In this document: positions 27,928 through 37,268 of the stretch, piece after piece
Position numbering within the stretch: position 1 is the stretch's first letter
How the letters are laid out: the number at the start of each line of letters is the position of its first letter
Origin: Pontibacter burrus
GTDB taxonomy: Bacteria; Bacteroidota; Bacteroidia; Cytophagales; Hymenobacteraceae
Length of the DNA: 64,000 nt
Direction: 5' to 3'
NCBI RefSeq assembly: GCF_010686685.1
Contig: NZ_JAAGWD010000006.1
Span: forward strand, 124,001-188,000
The notes under the pieces: model-generated
What the model saw: only the letters and a program-made list of their open reading frames with translations
Told to the model about the DNA's origin: nothing
Database searches by the model: none
Program-made: the position numbers and the translations under genes

Positions 27928-28974
27928 TTATAGTTTGTAATAACTCCTGACATGCTGCAGGATAAGCTCATTAAATGTATCGCCACCTTCCAGGAAACAA
28001 ACCTCTATAGGTATATAAAAAATTGGCAGCTCACTAACTATAGTTTGTAATGCTTTATCCATCAGCTTTACTGCATCTTTACGTGTGGTGAGAATAATGG
28101 TATCAGACGCATGTTTCTGCCACTGGTGCTTTACCTTTTCCAGATCCTCAATAGTATAACTATAGTGATCTGCGTATTCCAGGTGGTGCCGGATACTAAA
28201 ATTATGCTTATCCAGATAAGACTTCAATGGCTTGGCGTTGGCGATGCCGGTCAGCAATATAATGTGCTTATGAACTTGCTCGGAGTTTCCGAAGGGCACA
28301 AAATTAGCGTACCGGAAGCCGGTAAAAAAAATAGGCGCATTACGTCTGCTATATTTCCGGATCATGGAGGCAATATGCTTCATTTCGGGAGGCTGCAGCG
28401 TTAGCGGGCATTTTGTAACCAGAATAGCATCGGCACGCCTGGCCCCTTTCCTGGATTCGCGCAACAAACCGGATGGTAAAATACGATCCTTGTAAAATAA
28501 GCGGTTATAGTCGGTAAGCATCAGGTTAAATGAAGGCTGTATGGCACGGTGTTGCATGGCATCGTCCAGCACAATCACTTCTGGCGGGCGATCTAACTCC
28601 AGCAGCCGGGCCACACCCTCTACCCGCTTCTCGCAAACAGCGACCTGCACATCTGGAAAATCGCGATGATACTGATAAGGCTCGTCACCTATAGTTGCAG
28701 CAGTAGCTTTTTCGTCAGCCAAGATAAAGCCCGAGGTCTGGCGTTTATAACCACGGCTAAGTGCGGCAACCGTATAGTTGCGGAGCAGGCGAAGCAGGTA
28801 CTCCACATGCGGGGTTTTACCGGTTCCGCCTACCGTTAAATTACCAACTGCAATTACAGGAAGGTCAAACTTACGCGAAGCCAGCCAGCCTTTATTATAA
28901 GCTGTATTTCGCAACGACGTAATGCCGCCGTACAACGTAGCAAATGGCCAGAGCAACAGTTTCAGTTTATCCAT
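27928..28974 (-). CDS. lpxK: Tetraacyldisaccharide 4'-kinase LpxK
   Basis: Phosphorylates the 4'-position of the lipid A disaccharide at the inner membrane. The start ATG 28974 (MDKLKLLLWPFATLYGGITS) gives the family N-terminus and is preceded by a -7 element. The P-loop GNLTVGGTGKTPHVEYLL spans about residues 44-61. The segments LSRGYKRQTSGF, IGDEPYQYHRDF and VIVLDDAMQHRAIQP fit LpxK. It implies lipid A in the outer membrane. The gene is divergent from the nif3-like gene, with 79 bases between the start codons. Confidence 0.95.
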   Translation of the reverse strand: MDKLKLLLWPFATLYGGITSLRNTAYNKGWLASRKFDLPVIAVGNLTVGGTGKTPHVEYLLRLLRNYTVAALSRGYKRQTSGFILADEKATAATIGDEPYQYHRDFPDVQVAVCEKRVEGVARLLELDRPPEVIVLDDAMQHRAIQPSFNLMLTDYNRLFYKDRILPSGLLRESRKGARRADAILVTKCPLTLQPPEMKHIASMIRKYSRRNAPIFFTGFRYANFVPFGNSEQVHKHIILLTGIANAKPLKSYLDKHNFSIRHHLEYADHYSYTIEDLEKVKHQWQKHASDTIILTTRKDAVKLMDKALQTIVSELPIFYIPIEVCFLEGGDTFNELILQHVRSYYKL

Positions 28975-28992
28975 GTAAGTTTGTATCGGAAG

Positions 28993-29000
28993 CAAATTTA
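28993..29000 (-). promoter_or_regulatory. -7 element of lpxK
   Basis: TAAATTTG on the minus strand, ending about 19 bases before the lpxK ATG. It fits the TAnnTTTG consensus and supports the start at 28974 over the longer frame. Confidence 0.6.
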
Positions 29001-29053
29001 AAATTAATTTTAACCTCCTTACGTAAGGCACTATAAATTATACCCGATTAACG

Positions 29054-30154
29054 ATGCCACAGATCAAAGATATTGTAAAGGTGCTGGAACAATATGCGCC
29101 CCTGGCCTACCAGGAAAGCTACGATAATGCCGGCCTGCAGACCGGAAACCCTGATGACGAAGTAACCGGTGTACTCCTGTCGCTGGACTGCACCGAGGCT
29201 GTTCTGGCCGAAGCTATAGAAAAGGGATGTAACATGGTTGTTGCCCATCATCCAGTTATCTTTAAAGGAATTAAGTCGCTTACAGGCAAAAGCTATGTAG
29301 AGCGCACCATTATAAAAGCAATCCGTAACAACATAGCTATCTACGCCTCACACACCAACCTTGATAGCGTACATAACGGCGTGAATGCCAAAATTGCGGA
29401 AAAACTAGAGCTACAGAACGTGAAGATGCTGAGCAGCAAGCCACATACGCTTATGCAACTCGTGTTTTTTGTTCCGGTTGATGATACAGACAAGGTTTTA
29501 AATGCTATACATAAAGCCGGAGCCGGACAAATTGGCGAATACAGTAACTGTAGTTTTCAGGTGACAGGTACAGGCCGCTTTACACCATCCGAAAATGCCG
29601 ACCCAACTATTGGAGAAAAAGGCAAGCCAGAACAGGTGCAGGAAAACCGCATTGAGGTTGTATTCCCGGCCTATCTGAAGCAAAAAGTTATGAATGCATT
29701 GTTGGCTGCTCACCCTTACGAGGAAGTAGCACATTACCTGACGGAGCTCGAAAACCAGAACCAGGAAGTTGGCATAGGCATGGTAGGCGAGCTGAAAGAA
29801 AGCTTGTCAGAAGAACAATTTTTAGCTTATCTGAAAGAAAAAATGAACCTGCAGGGCCTGCGTTATACAACTATAGGTGATAAGCCGGTAAAAAAAGTTG
29901 CGGTTTGTGGTGGTGCCGGCAGTTTTCTGATAAAAGATGCTATCCGCTCAGGAGCAGACGCTTTTGTAACCGGTGACGTAAAATATCATGAATTTTTTGA
30001 TGCTGAAGACCGCCTGATGATTGCCGATATAGGCCATTATGAAAGCGAAGTATTTACAAAGGAGATTTTTTATGATACGATATCAAAAAACTTTCCTAAT
30101 TTTGCAGTCTATTTATCAAATGTAAACACAAACCCTATCAGATACACTTTTTAA
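29054..30154 (+). CDS. Nif3-like dinuclear metal centre protein (YqfO type)
   Basis: 366 residues. The N-terminal half has YDNAGLQTGNPDDEVTGVLLSLDCTEAVLAEA and CNMVVAHHPVIFKGIKSLTG, with His residues for the dinuclear metal site. The middle carries the YqfO insert (QLVFFVPVDDTDKVLNAIHKAG and the HPYEEVAHYL stretch), and the C-terminal half has VAVCGGAGSFLIKDAIRSGADAFVTGDVKYHEFFDAED, again metal-binding. Proteins of this family form hexamers; some act as GTP cyclohydrolase 1 type 2 homologues. The function is not settled. It leads the pair with the zinc-ribbon gene 3 bases later. Confidence 0.92.
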   Translation: MPQIKDIVKVLEQYAPLAYQESYDNAGLQTGNPDDEVTGVLLSLDCTEAVLAEAIEKGCNMVVAHHPVIFKGIKSLTGKSYVERTIIKAIRNNIAIYASHTNLDSVHNGVNAKIAEKLELQNVKMLSSKPHTLMQLVFFVPVDDTDKVLNAIHKAGAGQIGEYSNCSFQVTGTGRFTPSENADPTIGEKGKPEQVQENRIEVVFPAYLKQKVMNALLAAHPYEEVAHYLTELENQNQEVGIGMVGELKESLSEEQFLAYLKEKMNLQGLRYTTIGDKPVKKVAVCGGAGSFLIKDAIRSGADAFVTGDVKYHEFFDAEDRLMIADIGHYESEVFTKEIFYDTISKNFPNFAVYLSNVNTNPIRYTF

Positions 30155-30157
30155 TAC

Positions 30158-30889
30158 ATGGAAAGTACGGTAGCCAGTAAATTAGAAGCACTGCTTAAGC
30201 TTCAGAGCATCGATTCGCAGCTTGATGAAATTAGACGCGTTAGAGGAGACTTACCTGAAGAGGTTCGTGACCTGGAAGATGAAATAGAAGGCTATGAGGT
30301 ACGTGTTCGTAAGTTTGATGATGAAGTTGCAGCCCTGAACGATTCTATCGCACAGCGCAAGCAATCAATCAAAGATTCAGAGTCCCTGATCAACAAGTAT
30401 GAAGACCAACAGCAGAACGTTCGCAACAACCGCGAGTACGATGCTATCACGAAAGAGATAGAACTGCAAAAACTGGAAATTCAGGTTGCTGAGAAAAAGA
30501 TCAGAGAAGCACACTATCAGATCGAGCAGAAAATTGCTGAGATCGAAGGCACCAAGAACCGCCTGGAAGAGCGCAGAAAGGACCTGGACAACAAAAAGCA
30601 CGAGCTTGATCAGATCGTTTCTGAAAGCGAGGAAGAAGAAGGCAAGTTAACGCAGGAAAGAGAAGTAGCTTCTCATGATATTGAAGAACGTTTGCTTTCT
30701 GCTTACAACCGTATCCGCAAAAACGTACGCAATGGCCTTGCAGTAGTGCAGGTTAAGCGCGATGCTTGCGGTGGTTGCTTTAACACTGTTCCTCCGCAGC
30801 GCCAGGCTGATATTGCAGCTCAGAAGAAAGTTATCGTTTGCGAGCACTGCGGCCGTATCTTGGCTGGTGTTGAGCTGCGTGTATTCTAA
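30158..30889 (+). CDS. Zinc-ribbon coiled-coil protein (C4-type, CdsZ-like)
   Basis: 243 residues. A long coiled coil (roughly 1-190) precedes a C-terminal zinc ribbon whose ligands are Cys204, Cys207 (CGGCFN), Cys228 and Cys231 (CEHCGR). This is the widely conserved C4-type zinc ribbon protein family paired with Nif3-like proteins. A role in nucleic-acid or ribosome interaction has been suggested but is not established. It begins 3 bases after the nif3-like stop, so the two form one operon. Confidence 0.88.
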   Translation: MESTVASKLEALLKLQSIDSQLDEIRRVRGDLPEEVRDLEDEIEGYEVRVRKFDDEVAALNDSIAQRKQSIKDSESLINKYEDQQQNVRNNREYDAITKEIELQKLEIQVAEKKIREAHYQIEQKIAEIEGTKNRLEERRKDLDNKKHELDQIVSESEEEEGKLTQEREVASHDIEERLLSAYNRIRKNVRNGLAVVQVKRDACGGCFNTVPPQRQADIAAQKKVIVCEHCGRILAGVELRVF

Positions 30890-30934
30890 TCAAAGACTTT
30901 GCGCGTAGATCGCCTGCATAGTATCATAAAAAGG

Positions 30935-32410
30935 ATGGCTAAACCCCATCCTTTTTTTTTGTGGCTGGCCCTGTTTTGTCTGCCCCTGCCCCTCTTTGCC
31001 AGTTCGTACCTTAATGCACCCCTGCAAAAAGCGTATTCAGAATCGCTTAAACTCAAACTTACTGCAGGGAGAACTATAGTTCAGCAGGAGCTAAAACAGA
31101 ACGATAAAAATGCAGTAGCCCACCTGCTTGCCAACTATACCGATTTCATCCAGATCTGCACGGAACAAAACCAGGCAGAAGTTCCGGAGCTGATAGAAAA
31201 TCAAAAGGAACGCCTGGCGGCCCTTGATAAATTGAAAGAGAAATCGGTTTGGGTAGACTATGCAAAAGCAGAAATAAGGGCACAACTTGCCATGAGCCAA
31301 CTGCTTTTTGGTAGTCGTGTGGGGGCAGCATGGGATTTTAGAAAAGCCTACCAACAATTTCAGCAAAACGCCGAGAAGTACCCCGATTTTATCCCTAACC
31401 GCAAAACACTGGGTGTTATGCAGGTACTGCTGGGCTCTGTTCCGGATCAGTATAAATGGTTCCTGAATATAATCGGTTTAGGCGGTAACACCGAAACCGG
31501 ACTTGCCAATCTGCAACTGGCAGCCAATAAGCCAAATCCGTTTCGAAACGAAGCCATTCTGCTAAACGCCCTGTTGCTGCAACTACTGGATGAAGATAAT
31601 GCCAGATCTACCCTAAAGCAATTAACAGCTTTAACCAGCGAGCAGCCTGATAACCTCCTATTTAACTTTGTAGCAGTGGTGCTGCATAAAAAGGCCAAAA
31701 TGGGTGACAAAGCGCTGCAAATATACCGCGACCGACCTTCCGGCTCTGCCTATAGTTCGTTTCTGTACATGCACCACATGGCCGCTGATCTTTACCTTTA
31801 TCGTGGTGATTATGAGGCCTCCATTAGAGAAAACCGGTATTTTCTTCAGCAACACAAAGGCATTCATTACCTGAAAGCAGCAAATTTTAAACTCTACCTT
31901 GCTTACTGGCTTAGCAACCATCATCCGCAGGCAAAGTGGCATTACCAGCAGGTAAGGCAGGTGGGCAGTGCACTGACCGAAGAAGACAAGTATGCGGAGA
32001 ACTTTGTGAGCCGTAATGAGCAGCCCAATCGTTTTCTGTTAGCGGCAAGACTGCATTCTGATGGCGGGTATTTTGAGAAAGCGTTGCAGGAAGCCTCAAG
32101 ATTGGAAATTACACCAGAAACACCGGTACCGGTTAAGGCAGAATACTTTTACCGCAAAGGCCGTATTTACCAGGGCATGGGGCAGCCGGAACAGGCCATA
32201 AAATATTACGATGCAGCTATAGTTGCCAGCGGAGACGAATCTTTATATTTTGCCCCGCACGCGGCCCTGCAAAGCGGCTATATTTACCAGCAACAAAAAC
32301 AATACGATAAAGCAAGAGCCAGCTATCAGAAAGCTTTGAACTATAGCAACTATGCTTACAGAAACAGCATTCAGGCCAAGGCAAAGTTAGCTCTTACAAC
32401 GCTTCCGTAA
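30935..32410 (+). CDS. Secreted tetratricopeptide repeat protein
   Basis: About 491 residues from ATG 30935. A signal peptide, HPFFLWLALFCLPLPLFAS, precedes helical repeats with TPR spacing, for example YRKGRIYQGMGQPEQAIKYY and SGYIYQQQKQYDKARASYQK near the C-terminus. Central segments such as RVGAAWDFRKAYQQFQQNAEKYPDFIPNRKTLGVMQ are conserved in Bacteroidota relatives I recall but cannot name. Possible periplasmic scaffold. It stops 4 bases ahead of pabB, so both could be co-transcribed. Confidence 0.8.
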   Translation: MAKPHPFFLWLALFCLPLPLFASSYLNAPLQKAYSESLKLKLTAGRTIVQQELKQNDKNAVAHLLANYTDFIQICTEQNQAEVPELIENQKERLAALDKLKEKSVWVDYAKAEIRAQLAMSQLLFGSRVGAAWDFRKAYQQFQQNAEKYPDFIPNRKTLGVMQVLLGSVPDQYKWFLNIIGLGGNTETGLANLQLAANKPNPFRNEAILLNALLLQLLDEDNARSTLKQLTALTSEQPDNLLFNFVAVVLHKKAKMGDKALQIYRDRPSGSAYSSFLYMHHMAADLYLYRGDYEASIRENRYFLQQHKGIHYLKAANFKLYLAYWLSNHHPQAKWHYQQVRQVGSALTEEDKYAENFVSRNEQPNRFLLAARLHSDGGYFEKALQEASRLEITPETPVPVKAEYFYRKGRIYQGMGQPEQAIKYYDAAIVASGDESLYFAPHAALQSGYIYQQQKQYDKARASYQKALNYSNYAYRNSIQAKAKLALTTLP

Positions 32411-32414
32411 ACGC

Positions 32415-33698
32415 ATGCCAACTATAGAAATAAACTATACCGACTTACCTGTTACAGCAGAAGAGTTTCGCCTAAAAGCACTAGCCTGGGCCGATACGTT
32501 TCCGCTTGTTGCTTACTACTATGATCACCAACTCCCATATCCGCATCAGGGTTTTCGTCATATTTTGGCTGTTTCAAATGGAAGGCCATTAACTATAGAT
32601 CCGAAGAACCCCTTTGGAAGCCTGCGCCAGAAGTTGAATCAGGGCCAGATGTTGTGTGGCTATTTGGGTTACGATCTCAAAAACGACGTAGAGAAACTGA
32701 CCAGCCAAAACCAGGATGAGTTAAGCTTCCCTCCGATCTGTTTTTTTGTACCCGACTTCGTTATCAACTTTAATAACAAAGCCATAACTATATTATTACC
32801 TAAATCTTACGGCAAAACTATAATTCAGGATATACTTGCTACACGAGCCGCTAAACCTGCTAAACCCGGAACTATAGCTGTGCAGCAGCGGGTAGCTAAA
32901 GATGCATATGTACAGCAGGTAGAAAAGGTAAAACAGCATATTCTGGAAGGCGATGTTTATGAACTCAACTATTGCATGGAGTTTTATGCTGATAACGCAA
33001 CCATCCAACCTTTGCCGCTCTACCTGGCTTTGGCGGAGGCTTCGCCCACTCCTTTCTCAGGCTATTTGAAGTTAAATGATAACTACCTGCTTTGTGCGTC
33101 GCCGGAGCGGTTCCTGAAAAAGACAGGCACAACTATAGTTTCGCAGCCTATAAAAGGGACTATAAAACGTGGTAAAACGGCTGAAGAAGACGAGCAACTA
33201 CGCCACCAACTGCGTAACGATGAAAAGGAACTGGCCGAAAACATGATGATCGTGGACCTGGTGCGGAACGATCTGAGCCGCTCCTGCGCTACCGGCACAG
33301 TGAAAGTAGAGGAAATGTTTGGTATCTATGGCTTCAAACAGGTCTGGCAGATGATCTCAACTATAACCGGAACGATAAAACCTGATAATGACTTGGTAGA
33401 TGTGTTACTTGGCGCTTTCCCGATGGGTAGCATGACCGGAGCACCCAAGATTAGCGCTATGCAGCTTATTGAAGAACTGGAAGCGACCAAAAGAGGTCTC
33501 TACTCCGGTGCTTTCGGTTATATTACGCCCGAACAGGACTGCGATTTTAACGTGGTGATAAGAAGCCTGCAGTATAATGCCACAAAACAATACCTGAGCT
33601 TTATGGTAGGCAGCGCCATTACCTACGACTCTGACCCGGAACGCGAATACGAAGAATGTCTGCTGAAAGCGCAGGCCATGCTGAAGGTTCTAAGCTAA
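32415..33698 (+). CDS. pabB: Aminodeoxychorismate/anthranilate synthase component I (PabB-like)
   Basis: A 427-residue chorismate-binding enzyme. The C-terminal TIM-like chorismate domain shows NYCMEFYAD, FSGYLKLNDNYLLCASPERFL, SQPIKGTIKRG, VDLVRNDLSRSC, AFPMGSMTGAPKISAMQLIEELE and GLYSGAFGYITPEQDCDFNVVIRSLQY. These include the metal-binding and catalytic Glu/Asp residues. It supplies 4-amino-4-deoxychorismate for folate with PabA and PabC. The N-terminal ~110 residues are the less conserved half. TrpE cannot be fully excluded; the PIKGT motif favours PabB. Confidence 0.88.
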   Translation: MPTIEINYTDLPVTAEEFRLKALAWADTFPLVAYYYDHQLPYPHQGFRHILAVSNGRPLTIDPKNPFGSLRQKLNQGQMLCGYLGYDLKNDVEKLTSQNQDELSFPPICFFVPDFVINFNNKAITILLPKSYGKTIIQDILATRAAKPAKPGTIAVQQRVAKDAYVQQVEKVKQHILEGDVYELNYCMEFYADNATIQPLPLYLALAEASPTPFSGYLKLNDNYLLCASPERFLKKTGTTIVSQPIKGTIKRGKTAEEDEQLRHQLRNDEKELAENMMIVDLVRNDLSRSCATGTVKVEEMFGIYGFKQVWQMISTITGTIKPDNDLVDVLLGAFPMGSMTGAPKISAMQLIEELEATKRGLYSGAFGYITPEQDCDFNVVIRSLQYNATKQYLSFMVGSAITYDSDPEREYEECLLKAQAMLKVLS

Positions 33699-33719
33699 GA
33701 CTGTTATTGCGCTTCCAAT

Positions 33720-33850
33720 TATGAATTATGAATTAGAAATTATGAATTGTGGTTAAACAGGGTTCATAATCATCTGATCACTACAACTATAGCTTTATCT
33801 TTACTTCATTCTTACTCATAATTCAGCATTCATAATTCATAATTCAAAAA
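33720..33850. repeat. AATTATGAATTA simple repeat cluster
   Basis: Words such as AATTATGAATTA and TAATTCATAATTC occur on both sides of the miaB leader. The left set (33719-33752) is the reverse complement of the right set (33816-33847). Similar words occur near 45658-45690 and 61320-61350. These are short interspersed intergenic repeats seen in many Bacteroidota, with no known role. Confidence 0.6.
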
Positions 33851-33890
33851 TAGCTCTGCCATTCTGTCACGGTTTTAAAATGGAATGTAG

Positions 33891-33898
33891 TATATTTG
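33891..33898 (+). promoter_or_regulatory. -7 element of miaB
   Basis: TATATTTG lies 22 bases before ATG 33921. It fits the TAnnTTTG consensus. A -33 element is not clear. Confidence 0.55.
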
Positions 33899-33920
33899 CA
33901 GCTCTAAGCGTTTTATTAGC

Positions 33921-35360
33921 ATGAAGCCAATCCTTGATTTAGATTTTATAGATAACCGTACGCCTGAGCAGGCAGCCGCTGCCCCATCCTGCGATACGCA
34001 TATTTCAAAAGATACCAATACAGGTCGCACCCGCAAACTATACATCGAGAGCTATGGCTGCGCCATGAATTTCTCAGATAGCGAGATCGTTTCATCCATT
34101 ATGTTTGAACAGGGCTTTGATACCACTTCAGAAATCGATCAAGCTGACCTGGTATTTCTGAACACCTGTTCTATCCGTGAAAAGGCCGAACAGACCGTAC
34201 GTAACCGTTTGGGCCAAATAAACTACTATAAAAAGAAAAAACCTTCCATGATGATCGGTGTGCTGGGCTGCATGGCTGAGCGACTAAAGAAATCGTTGCT
34301 GGAAGAAGAAAAAATTGTAGACCTGGTAGTTGGTCCGGACGCATACCGCGACCTGCCAAACCTGATTAATGAAGTAGATGGTGGTCAGAAAGCAGTTAAC
34401 GTATTGCTTTCGCGTGAAGAGACTTACGCCGACATCAACCCTATTCGTTTGAACAGCAATGGAGTAAGTGCCTTTATCTCGATCATGCGTGGCTGCGACA
34501 ACATGTGTTCTTTCTGTGTTGTGCCGTTTACACGTGGCCGTGAGCGCTCCAGAGATGCACACTCTATAGTTCGTGAAGCGGAAGCGCTGGTGGCACAAGG
34601 CTATAAAGAAGTAACTTTACTTGGCCAGAATGTGGACTCATACAAATGGGCTTCTGAAGATGGCTCTGAAAGTGTGAACTTTGCTCAATTACTGGAAAAA
34701 GTAGCTTTGGTTTCGCCTGATCTGCGTGTACGTTTCTCTACGTCACACCCGAAAGATATTACAGACGAAGTGCTTTACACGATTAAAAAGTACGATAACA
34801 TCTGCAAATACATACACCTGCCAGCCCAAAGCGGTAACTCGCGCGTGTTGGAACTGATGAACCGCACTTACGACCGTGAGTGGTACATAAACCGTGTTGA
34901 TGCTATTCGTGCTATTCTTGGTGAAGACTGCGGTATTTCATCAGATATGATCGCCGGTTTCTGCACTGAAACAGAAGAAGAGCACCAGGATACGCTTAGC
35001 CTGATGGATTATGTACAGTATGATTACTCCTACATGTTCTTCTATTCTGAGCGCCCGGGCACGTTGGCTGCCCGCAAACTGGAAGATGATATTCCACTTG
35101 AAGTGAAGAAGCGCCGCCTGGATGAGATAATCAACAAGCAGCGCGAAACATCCCTTGCCCGCAACAAACGCGACATTGGTAAGGTGCATAAAGTGCTGGT
35201 AGAAGGTCCTTCCAAGAAATCAGAAGAGCAATTGAGTGGCCGCAACGACCAGAACAAAGTAGTGATCTTCGATAAGAAGCACTACAAAAAAGGCGACTAC
35301 GTAAATGTGCTGGTTACAGACTGTAGCGTAGGCACCCTGTTCGGCGAAGCGGTAGATTAG
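33921..35360 (+). CDS. miaB: tRNA i6A37 methylthiotransferase MiaB
   Basis: Radical-SAM enzyme that adds the 2-methylthio group to i6A37. 479 residues. The N-terminal UPF0004 cluster Cys residues are in [32 protein letters not shown] and VLGCMAERL. The radical-SAM triad is Cys192, Cys196, Cys199 ([10 protein letters not shown]). A TRAM domain ends the protein. The N-terminal ~30 residues before [10 protein letters not shown] are a typical Bacteroidota extension. It leads the conserved miaB / sigma-54 regulator / lptE / TPR / secG gene order. Together with miaE it completes ms2io6A synthesis. Confidence 0.95.
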   Translation: MKPILDLDFIDNRTPEQAAAAPSCDTHISKDTNTGRTRKLYIESYGCAMNFSDSEIVSSIMFEQGFDTTSEIDQADLVFLNTCSIREKAEQTVRNRLGQINYYKKKKPSMMIGVLGCMAERLKKSLLEEEKIVDLVVGPDAYRDLPNLINEVDGGQKAVNVLLSREETYADINPIRLNSNGVSAFISIMRGCDNMCSFCVVPFTRGRERSRDAHSIVREAEALVAQGYKEVTLLGQNVDSYKWASEDGSESVNFAQLLEKVALVSPDLRVRFSTSHPKDITDEVLYTIKKYDNICKYIHLPAQSGNSRVLELMNRTYDREWYINRVDAIRAILGEDCGISSDMIAGFCTETEEEHQDTLSLMDYVQYDYSYMFFYSERPGTLAARKLEDDIPLEVKKRRLDEIINKQRETSLARNKRDIGKVHKVLVEGPSKKSEEQLSGRNDQNKVVIFDKKHYKKGDYVNVLVTDCSVGTLFGEAVD

Positions 35361-35456
35361 ATTTGGAGATTTGGGAATGTGAAGATTTGATAATGATAAT
35401 CTTCGCATGATTCACCTTCAAACTTCCAAATTATCTAATCTTCAAATCTCAAAAAC

Positions 35457-36725
35457 ATGCGCAATATCGATATACAAAGCATAAAGCAACGATTCGGCAT
35501 AATTGGTAACTCACCCTTACTGAACTATGCCATACAGGTGGCCGTGCAGGTTGCCCCTACCGACATGACTGTGCTGATAACCGGTGAAAGCGGTAGTGGT
35601 AAAGAATCATTTTCGAAAATCATACACCAGCTGAGCCCGCGCAAGCATGGCCAGTTTATTGCCATCAACTGTGGCGCTATACCGGAAGGAACTATAGATT
35701 CGGAGTTGTTTGGCCACGAAAAAGGCTCATTTACTGGTGCCCATGATACCCGAAAAGGTTATTTTGAAGTAACTGATGGAGGTACCATTTTCCTGGATGA
35801 GATAGGCGAAATGCCACTTGGTACGCAGGCCCGTTTGTTGCGCGTGCTCGAAAACGGCGAATTTATAAAAGTAGGGTCATCTAAAGTACAGAAAACCGAT
35901 GTGCGTGTAGTGGCCGCAACTAACGTAAACCTGCTGAATGCAGTAGAAAAAGGCCGGTTCCGCGAAGACCTGTACTATAGACTGAATACTGTTCCGATCA
36001 CAGTGCCTCCCCTGCGCGACCGCGCTGATGATGTGTACCTGCTGTTCCGTAAATTTGCCAGCGACTTTGCAGAGAAATACAGAGTGAAGTCGGTTTCGCT
36101 TACTCCGGATGCCATTCCGGTGCTGCTGGATTTCCGCTGGCCGGGCAACATCCGTCAGTTAAAGAATATAGTGGAGCAGATCTCGGTGCTGGAATATGAC
36201 CGCGAAATTGATGCTGAAACATTGAAAAGATACCTGCCTCGTGAGCAGGCCAGTCATGTTCCGGCCCTGCTAAATGCTGAGAAATCATCTGACCAGGCGT
36301 TTTCGGAACGGGATATCCTATACAAAGTGTTATTTGATATGCGGCGTGATGTGTCGGATCTGAAAAAGCTGGTTTTTGAAATGCTGGCACACCAGCCTGC
36401 AGAAAACGACCTGCTGAAAGAGCACGGTCACCTGTTTGAAAACATCGGGCATTACGAGAGCAGACCGTACCAGCCAAAGGAGCCATCAGAAGGTTTTTAC
36501 CTGCCCATGAAGCAGATGCCGCCGGAAGAGTACGAGGACCAAAAAATAGAAGATATTCAGCATGAAACTGCTGAAGAAAGCCTATCTTTAGAAGATAAGG
36601 AGAAAGAATTGATTGTAAAGGCGCTCAAGAAACATAACAACAAGCGCAAGTATGCAGCCCAGGACCTGGGAATATCAGAAAGAACACTGTACAGAAAACT
36701 GAAACAGTATGAAATTGAAGACTAA
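35457..36725 (+). CDS. Sigma-54-dependent transcriptional activator without sensor domain
   Basis: 422 residues. The AAA+ domain begins almost at the N-terminus, with Walker A GESGSGKE at 43-50 and GSFTGA at 90-95 in place of the canonical GAFTGA that contacts sigma-54. TIFLDEIGEMPL is Walker B, and DLYYRLNTVPITVPPLRDR and FRWPGNIRQLKN follow. There is a long acidic linker and a Fis-type HTH at the end (KKHNNKRKYAAQDLGISERTLYRKLKQYEI). No receiver, PAS or GAF domain is present, so activity is probably set by expression or a partner protein. The groES leader downstream carries a sigma-54-like promoter. Confidence 0.94.
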   Translation: MRNIDIQSIKQRFGIIGNSPLLNYAIQVAVQVAPTDMTVLITGESGSGKESFSKIIHQLSPRKHGQFIAINCGAIPEGTIDSELFGHEKGSFTGAHDTRKGYFEVTDGGTIFLDEIGEMPLGTQARLLRVLENGEFIKVGSSKVQKTDVRVVAATNVNLLNAVEKGRFREDLYYRLNTVPITVPPLRDRADDVYLLFRKFASDFAEKYRVKSVSLTPDAIPVLLDFRWPGNIRQLKNIVEQISVLEYDREIDAETLKRYLPREQASHVPALLNAEKSSDQAFSERDILYKVLFDMRRDVSDLKKLVFEMLAHQPAENDLLKEHGHLFENIGHYESRPYQPKEPSEGFYLPMKQMPPEEYEDQKIEDIQHETAEESLSLEDKEKELIVKALKKHNNKRKYAAQDLGISERTLYRKLKQYEIED

Positions 36726-37239
36726 CCTGGCGAAACTATATACGTTACCTTTGCTGCTGATCATACTGCTATTGAGCGGTTGTGGAGTTTATTCTTTCAC
36801 CGGGACTACCATTTCATCGGATATCAAGTCAATCTCTATCCAGAACTTTGAGAACCCGACCGGTGAAGGTCCGGCCAACCTGACGCAGTTGATCACAAAT
36901 AACTTCAAGAACTACTACCGCCGCAACACAAACCTTACCATGCTGCAACAGGAAGGCGACCTGCAACTCGAAGGTCAGATTGTGAGCTTTACTGTTACCC
37001 CTGCCGCTATTCAGCGTGAGGGCGAAATAGACCGTGCTACCCTGAACAGACTTACGCTTGGCATACAAGTGCGCTTCACCAATACCGTTAATCCGGACGA
37101 AAACTTCGATCAGCTGTTTACCATTTCGCAGGATTTCCCGGAAGACCGTGACGTAACGCAGCTAACAGCCGCCGAAATTGAGCGGATGTCGGAGCAATTG
37201 GTATCACAGGTATTTAACAGAACCGTAGCCAACTGGTAA
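36709..37239 (+). CDS. lptE: LptE-like outer-membrane lipoprotein
   Basis: 176 residues. A lipoprotein signal (LLLIILLLSGCGVYSF, lipidated Cys) is followed by GTTISSDIKSISIQNFENPTGEGP, and FKNYYRRNTNLTML, the LptE pattern of Bacteroidota. It partners LptD to insert lipopolysaccharide in the outer membrane. The ATG lies 17 bases inside the regulator gene, so translation is probably coupled. Gene context (regulator, TPR, secG) is conserved in this phylum as I recall it. Sequence similarity to E. coli LptE is low. Confidence 0.85.
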   Translation: MKLKTNLAKLYTLPLLLIILLLSGCGVYSFTGTTISSDIKSISIQNFENPTGEGPANLTQLITNNFKNYYRRNTNLTMLQQEGDLQLEGQIVSFTVTPAAIQREGEIDRATLNRLTLGIQVRFTNTVNPDENFDQLFTISQDFPEDRDVTQLTAAEIERMSEQLVSQVFNRTVANW

Positions 37240-37268
37240 GCATCAAACTACAAGCACAGTACACCCTA

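Noticed and set aside
33720-33850. CRISPR-like array
   Set aside because: The AATTATGAATTA words are short, irregular and without unique spacers.
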